Assembly: GCA_026706935.1 (NCBI GenBank)
Contig: JAPOXV010000026.1
Span: forward strand, 401,721-465,720
Origin: Gammaproteobacteria bacterium
Lineage (GTDB): Bacteria; Pseudomonadota; Gammaproteobacteria; Pseudomonadales; Azotimanducaceae
Length of the DNA stretch: 64,000 bases
Reading direction: 5' to 3'
Below are positions 20,562 through 30,975 of the stretch, one piece after another. The notes under the pieces are model-generated. The model ran no database searches. It worked only from the letters and a program-made list of their open reading frames with translations, and was not told the DNA's origin. The translations under genes and the position numbers were made by a program. The first letter of the stretch is position 1. Every line of letters begins with the position of its first letter.

Positions 20562-21152
20562 ATGAAAGCGATAGATAGCGACGGCAAATCGACCGGATGG
20601 TCGGTAGCGCGCATTGCGGCCGTCATTGTTGCGAGTTTCTGCCTGATGTCGGCTTCCGCACAGGAAGGATCTGACGTATCGTCGATGGCGGGACACAAGG
20701 CGAATGAAGAAGGCACAAAGCTCTACAAAGCCAAAGACTATGAAGCGGCTGTTCCATACTTGCAGCTAGCGGCAGAATGGGGGTTTAAGGACGCTCAGGT
20801 GCGCCTTGGCCAAATTTACTTCAGAGGATTAGGATCAGTCGAGAAGAACCCGTTGCGAGGGCTCGCGTGGCTCGGAACTGCTGCGTCGAAGCCATCTAGT
20901 GCAAGTTACACGGGAATCTTTGAGCGTGCACTGGCACGGGTCCCTGAAGAAAATCGGGCAGCAGTTGATCGAGCAGTAGCGTCATTCACTCAGCGATATG
21001 GCAGCGGCGAGGCCGCCGTAACATGCCGGATGAAAGCGCCACTTGGATCGAATCTCGCGCAGCTTAGTTGCGACTACGACGCGAAATATGCGTACTCCAA
21101 GCCGACCCAATCTGCTTGGGATGAGCATGCAAGTTCGGCATTTACGTTGTAA
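20562..21152 (+). CDS. exported Sel1-repeat-like protein, paralogue of the one at 7847
   Basis: A 196-residue protein. A signal peptide is likely (VARIAAVIVASFCLMSASAQEG). It has one clear Sel1/TPR unit (AKDYEAAVPYLQLAAEWGFKDAQVRLGQIYFRGLGSVEKN) and LRGLAWLGTAAS. The C-terminal part, RVPEENRAAVDRAV, TCRMK and LSCDYDAKYAY, matches the paralogue, including two cysteines. ATG 20562 is chosen because AGGGG lies 6 bases upstream; longer starts exist at 20556 and at a TTG at 20475. It interrupts the usually adjacent mnmE-mnmG pair. Function is unknown. Confidence 0.75.
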   Translation: MKAIDSDGKSTGWSVARIAAVIVASFCLMSASAQEGSDVSSMAGHKANEEGTKLYKAKDYEAAVPYLQLAAEWGFKDAQVRLGQIYFRGLGSVEKNPLRGLAWLGTAASKPSSASYTGIFERALARVPEENRAAVDRAVASFTQRYGSGEAAVTCRMKAPLGSNLAQLSCDYDAKYAYSKPTQSAWDEHASSAFTL

Positions 21153-21202
21153 AGGTTGAGTCGTTACTCTAGCAAAGTTCGGGAGAAAGTAGTCTTCCTT
21201 AG

Positions 21203-23086
21203 ATGAACTATCCCACCGCGTTCGATGTGATTGTCATCGGCGGTGGACATGCTGGCGTGGAGGCCGCCCTGGCGTCGGCCAGGGTCGGTGCGTCCACGCT
21301 CTTGCTGACCCAAGCGATTGAGACCATAGGACAGATGTCTTGCAATCCCGCTATTGGCGGGATCGGCAAGAGCCATCTTGTACGTGAGATCGATGCGCTA
21401 GGCGGCGCCATGGCCATCGCCGCAGACCAAGCCGGCATTCACTTTCGAACCCTGAACAATAGCAAGGGTCCGGCAGTTCGGGCGACCCGTGCACAAGCGG
21501 ATCGTGTGCTGTACCGTAACGCGATACGTCAGGCTGTCGAGCGGCAGCCCAACCTAACTGTATTTCAAGACATGATGGTGGACTTGACAATAAAGTCAGA
21601 TCGGGTTGTCAGCGTCACCTCTCGGCTTGGGTTGGAGATTGCAGGCGGCACCGTCGTGTTGACGACGGGCACATTTCTTGGCGGTCGAATATACATTGGT
21701 GAGGAACAGCACGCTGGTGGTCGCGCGGGAGATTCTGCATCTGTCGAATTGTCCGAAAAACTCAGAGAGTTGCCGCTTTCCGCGGGACGGCTAAAAACGG
21801 GCACCCCGCCGCGAATTGATGGCAATACGGTTGATTTCTCCAAACTAGAAGCTCAGCCAGGAGACGACCCGCGGCCCGTCATGTCGTTTCTTAGTTCACC
21901 TGAATTACATCCTCAACAGGTGAACTGCCACATCACCCATACGAATGTGCAAACACACGACGTCATACGGCGCGGTTTGGATCGGTCCCCGATGTTCACT
22001 GGTGAGATTGAGGGCGTTGGCCCGCGCTATTGCCCGTCAATCGAAGACAAGATCGTTCGTTTTGCAGATCGGGATCAGCATCAGATTTTCGTTGAGCCAG
22101 AGGGACTCCAAACCACGGAGTTGTATCCGAACGGCATTTCTACCAGTCTCCCTTTCGATATTCAGTTTGAAGCGGTTCGAACCATTCGTGGGTTTGAAGA
22201 TGCACTGATCACCCGACCTGGCTATGCGATCGAGTACGACTTTTTCGATCCTCGTGGATTGATGCCGTCACTTGAGACGAAAAACATCGAAAACCTGTTT
22301 TTCGCGGGTCAGATTAATGGGACAACGGGCTATGAAGAGGCCGCTGCACAGGGTCTTGTCGCGGGCCTCAATGCCGCGAGGAAAGCTGCAGGTCAGTCTG
22401 CGTGGGTACCTCAACGACACGAGGCGTATATCGGAGTCTTGATCGATGATCTGACCACGATGGGGGCTAACGAACCTTATCGCATGTTTACGAGCAGAGC
22501 GGAATACCGGTTGCGGCTACGTCAGGACAATGCAGACCTTCGATTAACGCCAGTTGGTCGGGAGCTTGGGCTAGTTACAGGTGACCGATATAAGGTCTTT
22601 TCGGCGCGTCGTGACCGACTGGAAAAGTGTAACTCGGTACTTGCTGGTACAACCATTCATTTAAATAGCGACCTCGCGAGGAAATTGTCGAAGGCGAGTG
22701 GCGAAGCGATATCGAAGGATGTGTCGTTGCTCGATTTCGCCAAGCGACCTGGCGTTCGAGCTGAGCACCTGACCGCCAGCGGCGTGTTTTCTGGTCGAGA
22801 CGAGTCGCATTTGGTACAAGCTTTGATCGACGTTAAATACCACGGCTATCTGCGTCGCCAAGATCAGGCGATTGAACGTTCAAGAGCGCAACTAGGCGTT
22901 GAATTGCCCCGGGACATGGAATATGAAGGAATCGACGGCCTCTCGAACGAATTGCGGGAGAAGCTTGCTCGGGTGCGTCCTGCAACGTTAGGCAAGGCAT
23001 CCAATATTCCTGGAATGACCCCCGCCGCGCTATCTTTACTATCGGTTCACGCGAAACGACATTCTGGAATCCGGAAAACAGCATAA
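21203..23086 (+). CDS. mnmG: tRNA uridine 5-carboxymethylaminomethyl modification enzyme MnmG (GidA)
   Basis: The FAD-dependent partner of MnmE in wobble-uridine modification. The 627 residues begin with the dinucleotide-binding loop [10 protein letters not shown] (12-21). They also contain the family blocks [33 protein letters not shown] and [12 protein letters not shown]. The catalytic cysteines are within SCNP and YCPS. The C-terminal helical domain ends normally. rsmG overlaps its 3' end, as in most Gammaproteobacteria. Confidence 0.97.
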   Translation: MNYPTAFDVIVIGGGHAGVEAALASARVGASTLLLTQAIETIGQMSCNPAIGGIGKSHLVREIDALGGAMAIAADQAGIHFRTLNNSKGPAVRATRAQADRVLYRNAIRQAVERQPNLTVFQDMMVDLTIKSDRVVSVTSRLGLEIAGGTVVLTTGTFLGGRIYIGEEQHAGGRAGDSASVELSEKLRELPLSAGRLKTGTPPRIDGNTVDFSKLEAQPGDDPRPVMSFLSSPELHPQQVNCHITHTNVQTHDVIRRGLDRSPMFTGEIEGVGPRYCPSIEDKIVRFADRDQHQIFVEPEGLQTTELYPNGISTSLPFDIQFEAVRTIRGFEDALITRPGYAIEYDFFDPRGLMPSLETKNIENLFFAGQINGTTGYEEAAAQGLVAGLNAARKAAGQSAWVPQRHEAYIGVLIDDLTTMGANEPYRMFTSRAEYRLRLRQDNADLRLTPVGRELGLVTGDRYKVFSARRDRLEKCNSVLAGTTIHLNSDLARKLSKASGEAISKDVSLLDFAKRPGVRAEHLTASGVFSGRDESHLVQALIDVKYHGYLRRQDQAIERSRAQLGVELPRDMEYEGIDGLSNELREKLARVRPATLGKASNIPGMTPAALSLLSVHAKRHSGIRKTA

Positions 23087-23639
23087 CGCCGAACCCATCG
23101 TCGAGACGTTCACACAATATCTGAATTTAGTTCGGAAGTGGAACAAGACGGCAGGCTTGGTCTCGGTACGTGATCTAGAACATTTACGCTCTCGACACCT
23201 GGACGACAGCTTGGCGTTGCAGGAACACCTAACGGGTTCCCATTCACTGTTGGATGTGGGATCTGGCGCCGGATTTCCTGGAATTCCCCTAGCGGTATCC
23301 AATCCGGATGTCGGGACGACATTAATCGAGCGTAACCACAAGAAGTGTAGCTTTCTACGACATGTTGTTATGACGCTGAAGCTAACCAATGTTGAGGTCT
23401 TAAATGCAGATGTTCGCGATATTGGAAATGAGTTGAATCCCTTTGACGCAATCTCTGCAAGGGCTGTAGCCAGCCCAGATCAGATTTGGGCTTGGTGTCG
23501 TGACTTACTAACGGAGGACGGACGACTTCTGCTACAAACGGCCATGTCATATGAAGGCGATCTAGAGGATGCGGTCGTGGAATCCCATCGGTCTAGCGGT
23601 ATCGGGTGGATCAACGTCATACGTTGGGAGCGAGCATGA
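23061..23639 (+). CDS. rsmG: 16S rRNA (guanine-527-N7)-methyltransferase RsmG
   Basis: It methylates G527 of 16S rRNA with SAM. Recognisable are [32 protein letters not shown] and motif [17 protein letters not shown]. The conserved KWNK lies near residue 26 if translation starts at ATT 23061 (192 residues). The frame is open from 23019, but the first ATG, GTG or TTG is TTG 23157, which would delete KWNK and begin inside the domain. ATT 23061 or CTG 23064 is therefore more likely, and both overlap the mnmG end. The stop overlaps the parA start (ATGA). Confidence 0.88.
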   Translation: MLESGKQHNAEPIVETFTQYLNLVRKWNKTAGLVSVRDLEHLRSRHLDDSLALQEHLTGSHSLLDVGSGAGFPGIPLAVSNPDVGTTLIERNHKKCSFLRHVVMTLKLTNVEVLNADVRDIGNELNPFDAISARAVASPDQIWAWCRDLLTEDGRLLLQTAMSYEGDLEDAVVESHRSSGIGWINVIRWERA

Positions 23640-24415
23640 CGCACACGCTCGCGATCGCGAATCAGAAAGGCGGTGTTGGTAAAACGACCACCGCGATTAA
23701 TCTTGCTGCGTCGTTAGCAGGGCTTGGAAAATCGGTGTTATTGCTGGATCTTGATCCGCAAGGCAATGCCAGTAGCGGGAGTGGCGCACTTCGCGACGAC
23801 TCGACCCTAACAGCATACGACTGGCTCGCTGAAGACGCGGCGTTTGGTGACATCGTGCAAACGAGACCACCAGGGATAGACGTTATCCCCAGCGACGAGA
23901 ATCTGACAGCAGTAGAGACAAGCCTCCTGACCTCGGAAGACCGTACGGTTCGTTTGCGCAATCGATTGGATGGTTGCGATCGCGCCTACGACTACACGAT
24001 CATTGACTGCCCTCCTTCCCTAAACGTACTTACGGTCAACGCGTTTGTATGTGCTTCTGGTGTACTTGTCCCTCTGCAATGTGAATACTTCCCGCTCGAA
24101 GGGTTGACTTCCTTACTGAGCACGGTGGAGCGGATTCGGGCTACGAATAATCCAAGACTTCGTGTCGAGGGTTTATTACGGACAATGTACGATCCGCGCT
24201 TGAGCCTGACGCAAGCCGTGTCTCGCCAGCTTTTTCAGCACTTTCCTGACATCGTCTATCGCACCGTGATTCCTAGAAACGTACGGCTGGCTGAAGCACC
24301 TAGTCACGGCGTGCCGGTCGTGTTGTACGAACCAAACTCAAAGGGTTCGACGGCTTACGCAGCACTCGCCAACGAGATTGTCCGACGACACACGAAAGCA
24401 GTAGGAGCGGGGTAA
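23636..24415 (+). CDS. parA: chromosome partitioning ATPase ParA (Soj)
   Basis: A 259-residue deviant Walker ATPase that moves ParB-parS complexes and so segregates the origin. Motifs: KGGVGKTT at 11-18 (deviant Walker A with the signature lysine), LLLDLDPQGNASSG and YTIIDCPPSL. The ATG 23636 overlaps the rsmG stop and gives the normal N-terminus; an upstream in-frame start would add ten residues from rsmG. parB follows 5 bases later, and two parS sites are present at 9666 and 12276. Confidence 0.96.
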   Translation: MTHTLAIANQKGGVGKTTTAINLAASLAGLGKSVLLLDLDPQGNASSGSGALRDDSTLTAYDWLAEDAAFGDIVQTRPPGIDVIPSDENLTAVETSLLTSEDRTVRLRNRLDGCDRAYDYTIIDCPPSLNVLTVNAFVCASGVLVPLQCEYFPLEGLTSLLSTVERIRATNNPRLRVEGLLRTMYDPRLSLTQAVSRQLFQHFPDIVYRTVIPRNVRLAEAPSHGVPVVLYEPNSKGSTAYAALANEIVRRHTKAVGAG

Positions 24416-24420
24416 CTAGC

Positions 24421-25263
24421 GTGAGGAAACCGTTGGGCAAAGGCCTTGACGCGTTGTTGGGCGAAGTCGCGGATCGTCAATCGTCGACGACAAGCGATGG
24501 ACTGAAGGAGGTCCCAATCACGCATGTTAAACCCAATCCGAATCAACCCCGAAAGGTCCTTGATGAAGACTCGTTGACTGCTTTTGCTGAGTCCATCAAA
24601 CAGCAGGGCGTCATGCAACCGATTACCGTCAGACGTGTTGACGACGGCACTTATCAGATCATCATGGGTGAACGTCGTTGGCACGCAGCGCGAATCGCAG
24701 GAATGACGAGTGTTCCAATCATCGAGCGGCAAGCCACCGACAGCGAAGCCATGGTGCTCGCCCTCGTTGAAAACCTGCAACGCGAGGATCTCAACCCGTA
24801 CGATACCGCGGTAGCGTTGCAGAGTTTGCAGGAAGATCATGGCTTCACGCAAGAAGAGGTCGCCAGCGCAGTTGGGAAATCGCGGACGACAATCAGCAAC
24901 TCGATTCGACTGCTAAAGCTCCATAGATCGGTGCAGGATCTCTTACGTAACGGGCAGCTTGAAGAAGGCGCGGCCCGCGCGTTACTCGCACTGCCGGAAC
25001 AATCGCAGTCAAGTGCCGCACAGCAAGTCGTAAAGAACCGCTTGAGTGTGAGGGAAACGGAGAACCTGGTCCGTCGCCTTAACAAATCGAAGGTCGTGAA
25101 GCGATCGAATCCCGATACACTACGCCTCGAAGAGGAACTCTCCGATGCATTGGGCGCTGGCGTCAACATCACGCAACGAGGCAAGCGTGGTGGCGGCTAT
25201 CTCCGAATCCAGTATCGGAATCTCGAGCAGCTGCAGAGCATTATTGACCGGATAAAAAAATAG
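24421..25263 (+). CDS. parB: chromosome partitioning protein ParB (Spo0J)
   Basis: A 280-residue CTPase and DNA-binding protein that loads at parS and spreads. The N-terminus has RKPLGKGLDALLGE. The CTP-binding ParB/Srx domain contains NPNQPRK and GERRWHAARIAG. A helix-turn-helix (GFTQEEVASAVGKSRTTISNSIRLL) recognises parS, and the C-terminal dimerisation domain ends YRNLEQLQSIIDRIKK. The start is GTG. The two parS sites beside gyrB should be its targets. Confidence 0.96.
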   Translation: MRKPLGKGLDALLGEVADRQSSTTSDGLKEVPITHVKPNPNQPRKVLDEDSLTAFAESIKQQGVMQPITVRRVDDGTYQIIMGERRWHAARIAGMTSVPIIERQATDSEAMVLALVENLQREDLNPYDTAVALQSLQEDHGFTQEEVASAVGKSRTTISNSIRLLKLHRSVQDLLRNGQLEEGAARALLALPEQSQSSAAQQVVKNRLSVRETENLVRRLNKSKVVKRSNPDTLRLEEELSDALGAGVNITQRGKRGGGYLRIQYRNLEQLQSIIDRIKK

Positions 25264-25387
25264 GAAAACCACTGCAATTTGCGTGTCCGACGAGTCATCG
25301 CACGCTGAGACGTAAATTTCACGGGACGTGGTAGCGTCGACGTGAAAGAATCACATAAAGAACCCACATTGATATAGAGAGTAAGTA

Positions 25388-26305
25388 GTGAGAATCATCG
25401 TAAATGGCCAACAGGCATTCGGAAGATCTGTCCTGGAAGGGCTATTGGAAAGAGGCGAAGACGTTGTAGGCGTTTTTACGGCGCCTGATAGCGACAGCGG
25501 CGCACAAGATCCATTGAAGGAGTGTGCGGTTGAGAATGATCTACCGGTATTTCAGCCAAAGTCATTTCGGCGCGACTCGGTGAAAGACCAGGTGGGAGAG
25601 TTGAAGCCAGACCTGTGCGTGATGGCATACGTCACATTGTTCGTGCCTGAAGCCGTGCTCAACGTGCCGACCCATGGCACCATTCAATATCACCCTTCGT
25701 TACTTCCCATGCATAAGGGACCGAGCTCCATCAATTGGCCAATCATTTTCGGTGAAAAGAAGACCGGATTGAGCATTTTTTGGCCAGACGATGGCCTTGA
25801 TACCGGCCCAATCCTTTTGCAGAAAGAAGTTGCGATCGAGCCAGACGATACGCTAGGAAGCGTTTATTTCAATCACTTGTATCCATTGGGGGTCGACGCG
25901 ATGATGGAATCGGTCGATCTCGTACGTGATGGCGATGCGCCGCGCATTGAACAGGATCCAGATGCCGGATCGTATGAAGGGTGGTGCCGTGAGGAGCAGG
26001 CGGAGATTGATTGGACAAAACCTGTCGATGAGGTGTACAACCTAATTCGAGGCTGCAACCCACAACCTGGCGCTTGGACGCACTTGAACGGGGAGCGGCT
26101 ACAGATTTTCGATAGTCGTCGCGGTAGCGCAGACGAAGCGCAACCAGGCGAAGTGGTCGGTGTTCACGACGATAGTCTTGAAGTCGCAGCTTCAGGCGGA
26201 AGCATCGAGATATTGCGTGTACGACCCGCCGGAGAAGCCAAAATCCACGTTCCTGAGTTCATTGAGGCTGCTGGAATCAAGAAGGGAGACGTACTCGGAA
26301 ATTAG
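25388..26305 (+). CDS. formyltransferase family protein, 10-formyl-THF hydrolase-domain type
   Basis: A 305-residue relative of Fmt. Residues around 105-112 read IQYHPSLLPMHKGPSSINWP, followed by IFWPDDGLDTGPILLQK. This wording matches the N-terminal hydrolase domain of 10-formyltetrahydrofolate dehydrogenase (ALDH1L), in which catalytic His and Asp are kept while the Asn of Fmt is lost; here that Asn is also not present. A C-terminal OB-like domain follows. It probably binds 10-formyl-THF or a formylated sugar nucleotide; no aldehyde dehydrogenase domain is attached. True Fmt is at 1841, so this is a second, specialised copy. The start is GTG. Confidence 0.8.
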   Translation: MRIIVNGQQAFGRSVLEGLLERGEDVVGVFTAPDSDSGAQDPLKECAVENDLPVFQPKSFRRDSVKDQVGELKPDLCVMAYVTLFVPEAVLNVPTHGTIQYHPSLLPMHKGPSSINWPIIFGEKKTGLSIFWPDDGLDTGPILLQKEVAIEPDDTLGSVYFNHLYPLGVDAMMESVDLVRDGDAPRIEQDPDAGSYEGWCREEQAEIDWTKPVDEVYNLIRGCNPQPGAWTHLNGERLQIFDSRRGSADEAQPGEVVGVHDDSLEVAASGGSIEILRVRPAGEAKIHVPEFIEAAGIKKGDVLGN

Positions 26306-26365
26306 TCTGGTTGAAGGCCCTTCAAACTCAAGCGATGCTGCCTCAGAGGATCGCGTGTCCTCGCA

Positions 26366-26959
26366 TCAGAGCTCGCTCGCATTCGAAAACGGCACTTCGT
26401 GGCATCGGCGACATCGTGCTTCATAAGACTCGGAACCACCAACGTAAATGGTTGGTGCGTCAGCAGGGGCGGGTTTGCCGTCGATCAAACGTTGATTTCT
26501 CGTCGCGGGGTCGCCACATTTCACGCAGATAGCGTTTAGTTTGTCGATTTCATCCGCGCGCGCTAGTAGCAACCCCATTGGACCGAATGGTTGACCACGA
26601 AAATCCATATCAGTCCCGACAAGAATGACGCGCTTCCCCGAATTCGCCAATGCATCGACGACTTCGCAGATGCCGTCATCGAGAAATTGAGCCTCATCGA
26701 TCGCGACGACCTCACTCTCGTCATCAACTTTTTCTGCGATTTGTGCGGAGTTGGACACAGGCTCAGCATCAATTTGACGCCCATCGTGGGAGGAGATGCG
26801 AAATTGACCTCCATATCGGTCGTCGAGAATTGACTTGAACAGTTGAATTCGCCGACCGGCGATAAGCGCACGTCGCGCACGACGAAGGAGTTCCTCAGAT
26901 TTCCCGCTGAACATGACGCCCGTAATGACCTCGATCCAACCGTGTCTCGCAGTTTGCAT
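26366..26959 (-). CDS. tdk: thymidine kinase (type II)
   Basis: It phosphorylates thymidine with ATP in the salvage pathway. At 197 residues it is of normal length. It has the P-loop GVMFSGKSEELLRR (14 onwards), the Walker B-like VVAIDEAQFL, the lasso and Zn-binding cysteine pairs CVKCGD and CRRCHE, and the YEARCR block. It converges on the formyltransferase gene and diverges from the flavin monooxygenase gene at 27107. Confidence 0.95.
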   Translation of the reverse strand: MQTARHGWIEVITGVMFSGKSEELLRRARRALIAGRRIQLFKSILDDRYGGQFRISSHDGRQIDAEPVSNSAQIAEKVDDESEVVAIDEAQFLDDGICEVVDALANSGKRVILVGTDMDFRGQPFGPMGLLLARADEIDKLNAICVKCGDPATRNQRLIDGKPAPADAPTIYVGGSESYEARCRRCHEVPFSNASEL

Positions 26960-27106
26960 CGCCTTGGTTCTTCTGAGTCTTCAGGTGGAGAGCTTAGCCA
27001 TGCGGACTGTCCGTATTGGTTTAATACTCGAAACAGAGAGTTAACCGCACCGCTTCCGAATTCAATCGGTGTATATGGCGCAGGAATTTCTCCAAGGAGA
27101 TTTAGT

Positions 27107-28351
27107 TTGAAATTTGGTCTGTTTTACGAATTACAGCTGCCGAAGCCGGCTGGGCAACCCCAGTGGAATCCTGAGGATGAGCACAAGATATATCACGATA
27201 TGCTGGATCAGGTCGAACTGGCTGATAGTTTAGGTTTCGATTACGTTTTTGAGGTCGAGCACCACTTCTTAGAGGAGTATTCGCATTCCTCCGCACCAGA
27301 AATGATGATGGCGGCACTGTCACAGCGAACCAAGAACATTCGACTAGGGCACGGTATCGTGCTCATGCCGCCGGGTTACAACCATCCAGCACGAGTTGCT
27401 GAACGCATTTCTGCCCTCGACTTGCTGTCCGACGGGCGCGTCGAGTTTGGAACGGGTGAATCGGCGTCGACCATGGAGATGGGCGGCTTCGAAGTGGAAC
27501 GTGAGCAGAAAAAAGCAATGTGGGAAGAATGCACACGCGAAGCTACAAACATGATGGTGCAGACTCCCTATCAGGGATTCCAGGGACAGTTTTTCTCGAT
27601 GCCGCCACGCAACGTTATTCCTAAGCCGCAACAGAATCCACATCCACCGTTGTGGGTTGCTGCGTCGCGACGGGAAACCACGATGCTCGCCGCTCGATTT
27701 GGAATGGGAAGCCTTGGCTTTGGGTTTGAAACCCCTGAAGAATTAGCGGAACGCACGAACGAGTACTACCGCATCATTCGAGAAGAGTGCTATCCGATCG
27801 GCCATGCGATAAATCCAGGTTTAGCAGTGCTTACGACCTTCATGATGGGCCAAACTGACCAGGAAGCGCTGGAACGGAGTGCGAACGGACCCGCATTCTT
27901 TGCACATTCATTAGGGTATTACTACAACCCGATCACGGGTGGCAAACATCAACCGGGTGAGAAGAACATCTACGACAGTTTTCTTGAGAGCAACAAGAAA
28001 CAGAACACCTTGTCCGCGCAAACAGGGTTCGTGAAGGAAGAAGACATCCGCAAAGACGAGCCGGAAGAAGAGGTCCAACGAGCGCTCTATCGGGCGGCTC
28101 GGACAGGTACCGCGGTAGGTACTGTAGATCGTGTTCGCGAGATGTTACTGACATATGAGGAAAACAACCTCGATGTCATGATCTTCGTAGCACAGTGCGG
28201 GGATCGCAAGCATGAACACATCATGGAGTCGATCGAACTGTTCGGCAAGGAGATTCTTCCGGAGTTCAAGGAACGTCACGAGACCCATCACAAACCGTGG
28301 CGCGAAGAACAATTAGCGACGGTCGATTTTCCGATCAACTCGAGCATCTGA
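27107..28351 (+). CDS. LLM-class flavin-dependent monooxygenase (luciferase-like)
   Basis: A 414-residue bacterial-luciferase-like TIM barrel. The N-terminus KFGLFYELQLPKPAG is followed by QVELADSLGFDYVFEVEHHF, then RTKNIRLGHGIVLMPPGYNHPARVAERISALDLLSDGRVEFGTG, the standard family core. PPLWVAASRRET and GSLGFGFETPEELAER are also typical. The cofactor could be FMN or F420; the FO synthase at 50235 makes F420 possible, but the sequence does not decide. TTG 27107 is chosen because AAGGAGA lies 7 bases upstream and the domain begins there. Longer in-frame starts read antisense through tdk. The substrate is unknown. Confidence 0.88.
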   Translation: MKFGLFYELQLPKPAGQPQWNPEDEHKIYHDMLDQVELADSLGFDYVFEVEHHFLEEYSHSSAPEMMMAALSQRTKNIRLGHGIVLMPPGYNHPARVAERISALDLLSDGRVEFGTGESASTMEMGGFEVEREQKKAMWEECTREATNMMVQTPYQGFQGQFFSMPPRNVIPKPQQNPHPPLWVAASRRETTMLAARFGMGSLGFGFETPEELAERTNEYYRIIREECYPIGHAINPGLAVLTTFMMGQTDQEALERSANGPAFFAHSLGYYYNPITGGKHQPGEKNIYDSFLESNKKQNTLSAQTGFVKEEDIRKDEPEEEVQRALYRAARTGTAVGTVDRVREMLLTYEENNLDVMIFVAQCGDRKHEHIMESIELFGKEILPEFKERHETHHKPWREEQLATVDFPINSSI

Positions 28352-28353
28352 CG

Positions 28354-28701
28354 ATGGCACGGCCCGATCAAGTGCAGGACGAAGAACTGCGAGAGCTTTT
28401 TGTAGATGCTCAGGGATCGATGCGTACGGGTCAGGCAAACGACGCCGTTAAGACGGTCGTAAAAGCGTTGCATCGTTTGCTAGAACTCAAGCCAGAACTG
28501 ACGACGGAGGAACTTGAACCACGGCCAGGTTGGAAGATGCCATTTTTGACGCGATGGCCACAACTTGGCGCGAATTTCGTAGAAGGTTCGCTGGCGAAAC
28601 ATGAGCCGGAGATCGAATTCGTAAAAGACAACTTCGCCCTGTCAGAAGCGATCACGTACTATGAATTCACGATCGAAACAGCGATTAAACGAGGCGTTTA
28701 G
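28354..28701 (+). CDS. conserved small protein of unknown function, partner of the LLM monooxygenase
   Basis: A 115-residue protein I do not recognise. It is charged and helical, with no signal peptide or membrane segment. Blocks visible are ELRELFVDAQGSMRTGQAND, ALHRLLELKPEL, RPGWKMPFLTRWPQLGANF and a C-terminal YYEFTIETAIKRGV. The ATG lies 2 bases after the LLM gene stop, so the two are almost certainly co-translated. An accessory or substrate-handling role for the monooxygenase is inference from position only. Confidence 0.65.
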   Translation: MARPDQVQDEELRELFVDAQGSMRTGQANDAVKTVVKALHRLLELKPELTTEELEPRPGWKMPFLTRWPQLGANFVEGSLAKHEPEIEFVKDNFALSEAITYYEFTIETAIKRGV

Positions 28702-28801
28702 TAGGGATTGAGTTAGCGTAGACTGACGAAAAAGGCGCTCGCGGCAAAGCGAAATTACGCGACGCTCTCCAGCCTATAAAGTGATTAGCGACTGCTTTCG
28801 T

Positions 28802-28837
28802 GAGACGGTATCGACCTTAAAACACCGTCTCTATAAT
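28802..28837 (+). promoter_or_regulatory. candidate atp operon promoter with operator-like inverted repeat
   Basis: GAGACGGT (28802-28809) and ACCGTCTC (28824-28831) form a perfect 8-base inverted repeat with a 14-base spacer. It directly abuts TATAAT (28832-28837), a perfect -10 box. The region where the -35 box should be falls inside the repeat and has no good TTGACA. This could be an operator over the atp promoter; there is no T-run to make it a terminator. Confidence 0.45.
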
Positions 28838-28930
28838 TGCGACGGCTTTTAGGGGGCGGGATGCCGCTCCAGCTTTGGAAGCCATCTCAATAAACATCGA
28901 TTCGGCAACTTTTCGAACCGACCGCTCCAC

Positions 28931-29326
28931 GTGTTAGCTTCTTCTTCCGGCGCCTCGCGCGACGATGGGCGACTAGTGCTTTTTGTGCTATGCCAATTAG
29001 GTGTTGTCGCCGTCATCCTTGCTTTATGCTCGTTGACGTTACCAGTGCAAGCGTCCTCTATCGCGATCGGCGCACTAGCCGCGGTAGTTGCGAATGCACT
29101 AATCACGCTAATCATGCGAAACGCGAATCCGGGTGTGCTTGTTATGTTCGCCATGCTTCGTTCATTCGTTGTCGCGTTTGCGCTAATTCTGGGTTTCTTA
29201 GTACTCGAGCCTCTGGTGATGCCATATCTCATCGGCGCAGCTCTTGGCATTGGTGTGATCACATTCGTGCCTGTTGCACTTACGTTGCTTCGACCAGCAC
29301 CCGCGCCAAAAAGTACGAGGGCATAG
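28931..29326 (+). CDS. atpI: ATP synthase subunit I
   Basis: A 131-residue protein with four hydrophobic segments, typical of AtpI, the non-essential first gene of the operon, thought to help assemble the c-ring or bring in magnesium. Sequence similarity within this family is low, so the call rests on topology (GRLVLFVLCQLGVVAVILALC, IAIGALAAVVANALITLIMR) and on its place just before atpB. The start is GTG; it ends 11 bases before atpB. Confidence 0.85.
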   Translation: MLASSSGASRDDGRLVLFVLCQLGVVAVILALCSLTLPVQASSIAIGALAAVVANALITLIMRNANPGVLVMFAMLRSFVVAFALILGFLVLEPLVMPYLIGAALGIGVITFVPVALTLLRPAPAPKSTRA

Positions 29327-29334
29327 GACAGTAA

Positions 29335-30186
<852 letters not shown>

Positions 30187-30192
30187 CATTAG

Positions 30193-30447
<255 letters not shown>

Positions 30448-30502
30448 GACAACCGCGAGTACCGTCCGAAATTGACCGTAGTTAAACCATCGTAGGTCGA
30501 CC

Positions 30503-30973
30503 ATGAACATCAACATCACGATTCTCTGGAGTTCGATCGCGTTTTTCATCTTCACGTGGTCGTGTTGGTACTTTATCTGGCCACCGCTAGTGAATGCGAT
30601 TCGAACCCGCCAGCAGACCATTGCTGACGGTATCGAAAACGCCGAAACAGCCGCGCGTGATTTGGCGCAAGCCGAACAACAAGCCGATGAAATCACCAAG
30701 AATGCTCGCCAGGAAGCACAGACCATTCTTGATCAGGCTCGAAGTCAAGCCTCATCGATGGTGGAGGCAGCGAAGTCCGAAGCCCGAGAGGAAGGCGAAC
30801 GATTGAAAGCCGCGGGCGTCGCCGAAATCGAGCAGGAAGCGAACCGTATCCGAGAAGCGCTGCGTAGCGATGTCGCTGCACTTGCGGTCCAAGGCGCCGA
30901 GAAAATCCTGGAATCAGACATCGATGGCGACAAACATCGCGACATGTTGGACAAACTCGCGGCGGAACTTTAA
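30503..30973 (+). CDS. atpF: F0F1 ATP synthase subunit b
   Basis: Peripheral-stalk subunit of 156 residues. One N-terminal membrane helix (about 5-27, ITILWSSIAFFIFTWSCWYF) is followed by a long charged coiled coil rich in A, E, Q and R that holds the stator. It starts MNINITILWSSIAF, the usual N-terminus. It is followed 2 bases later by atpH. Confidence 0.96.
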   Translation: MNINITILWSSIAFFIFTWSCWYFIWPPLVNAIRTRQQTIADGIENAETAARDLAQAEQQADEITKNARQEAQTILDQARSQASSMVEAAKSEAREEGERLKAAGVAEIEQEANRIREALRSDVAALAVQGAEKILESDIDGDKHRDMLDKLAAEL

Positions 30974-30975
30974 AG

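Noticed and set aside
25317-25347. TTTCACG and CGTGAAA as a third parS site after parB
   Set aside because: The half-sites are separated by 17 bases, whereas parS is a continuous palindrome; at most a relic.
26843-27106. N-terminal extension of the flavin monooxygenase frame over thymidine kinase
   Set aside because: The 88 extra codons are antisense to tdk, have no family similarity, and a good ribosome-binding site precedes TTG 27107.
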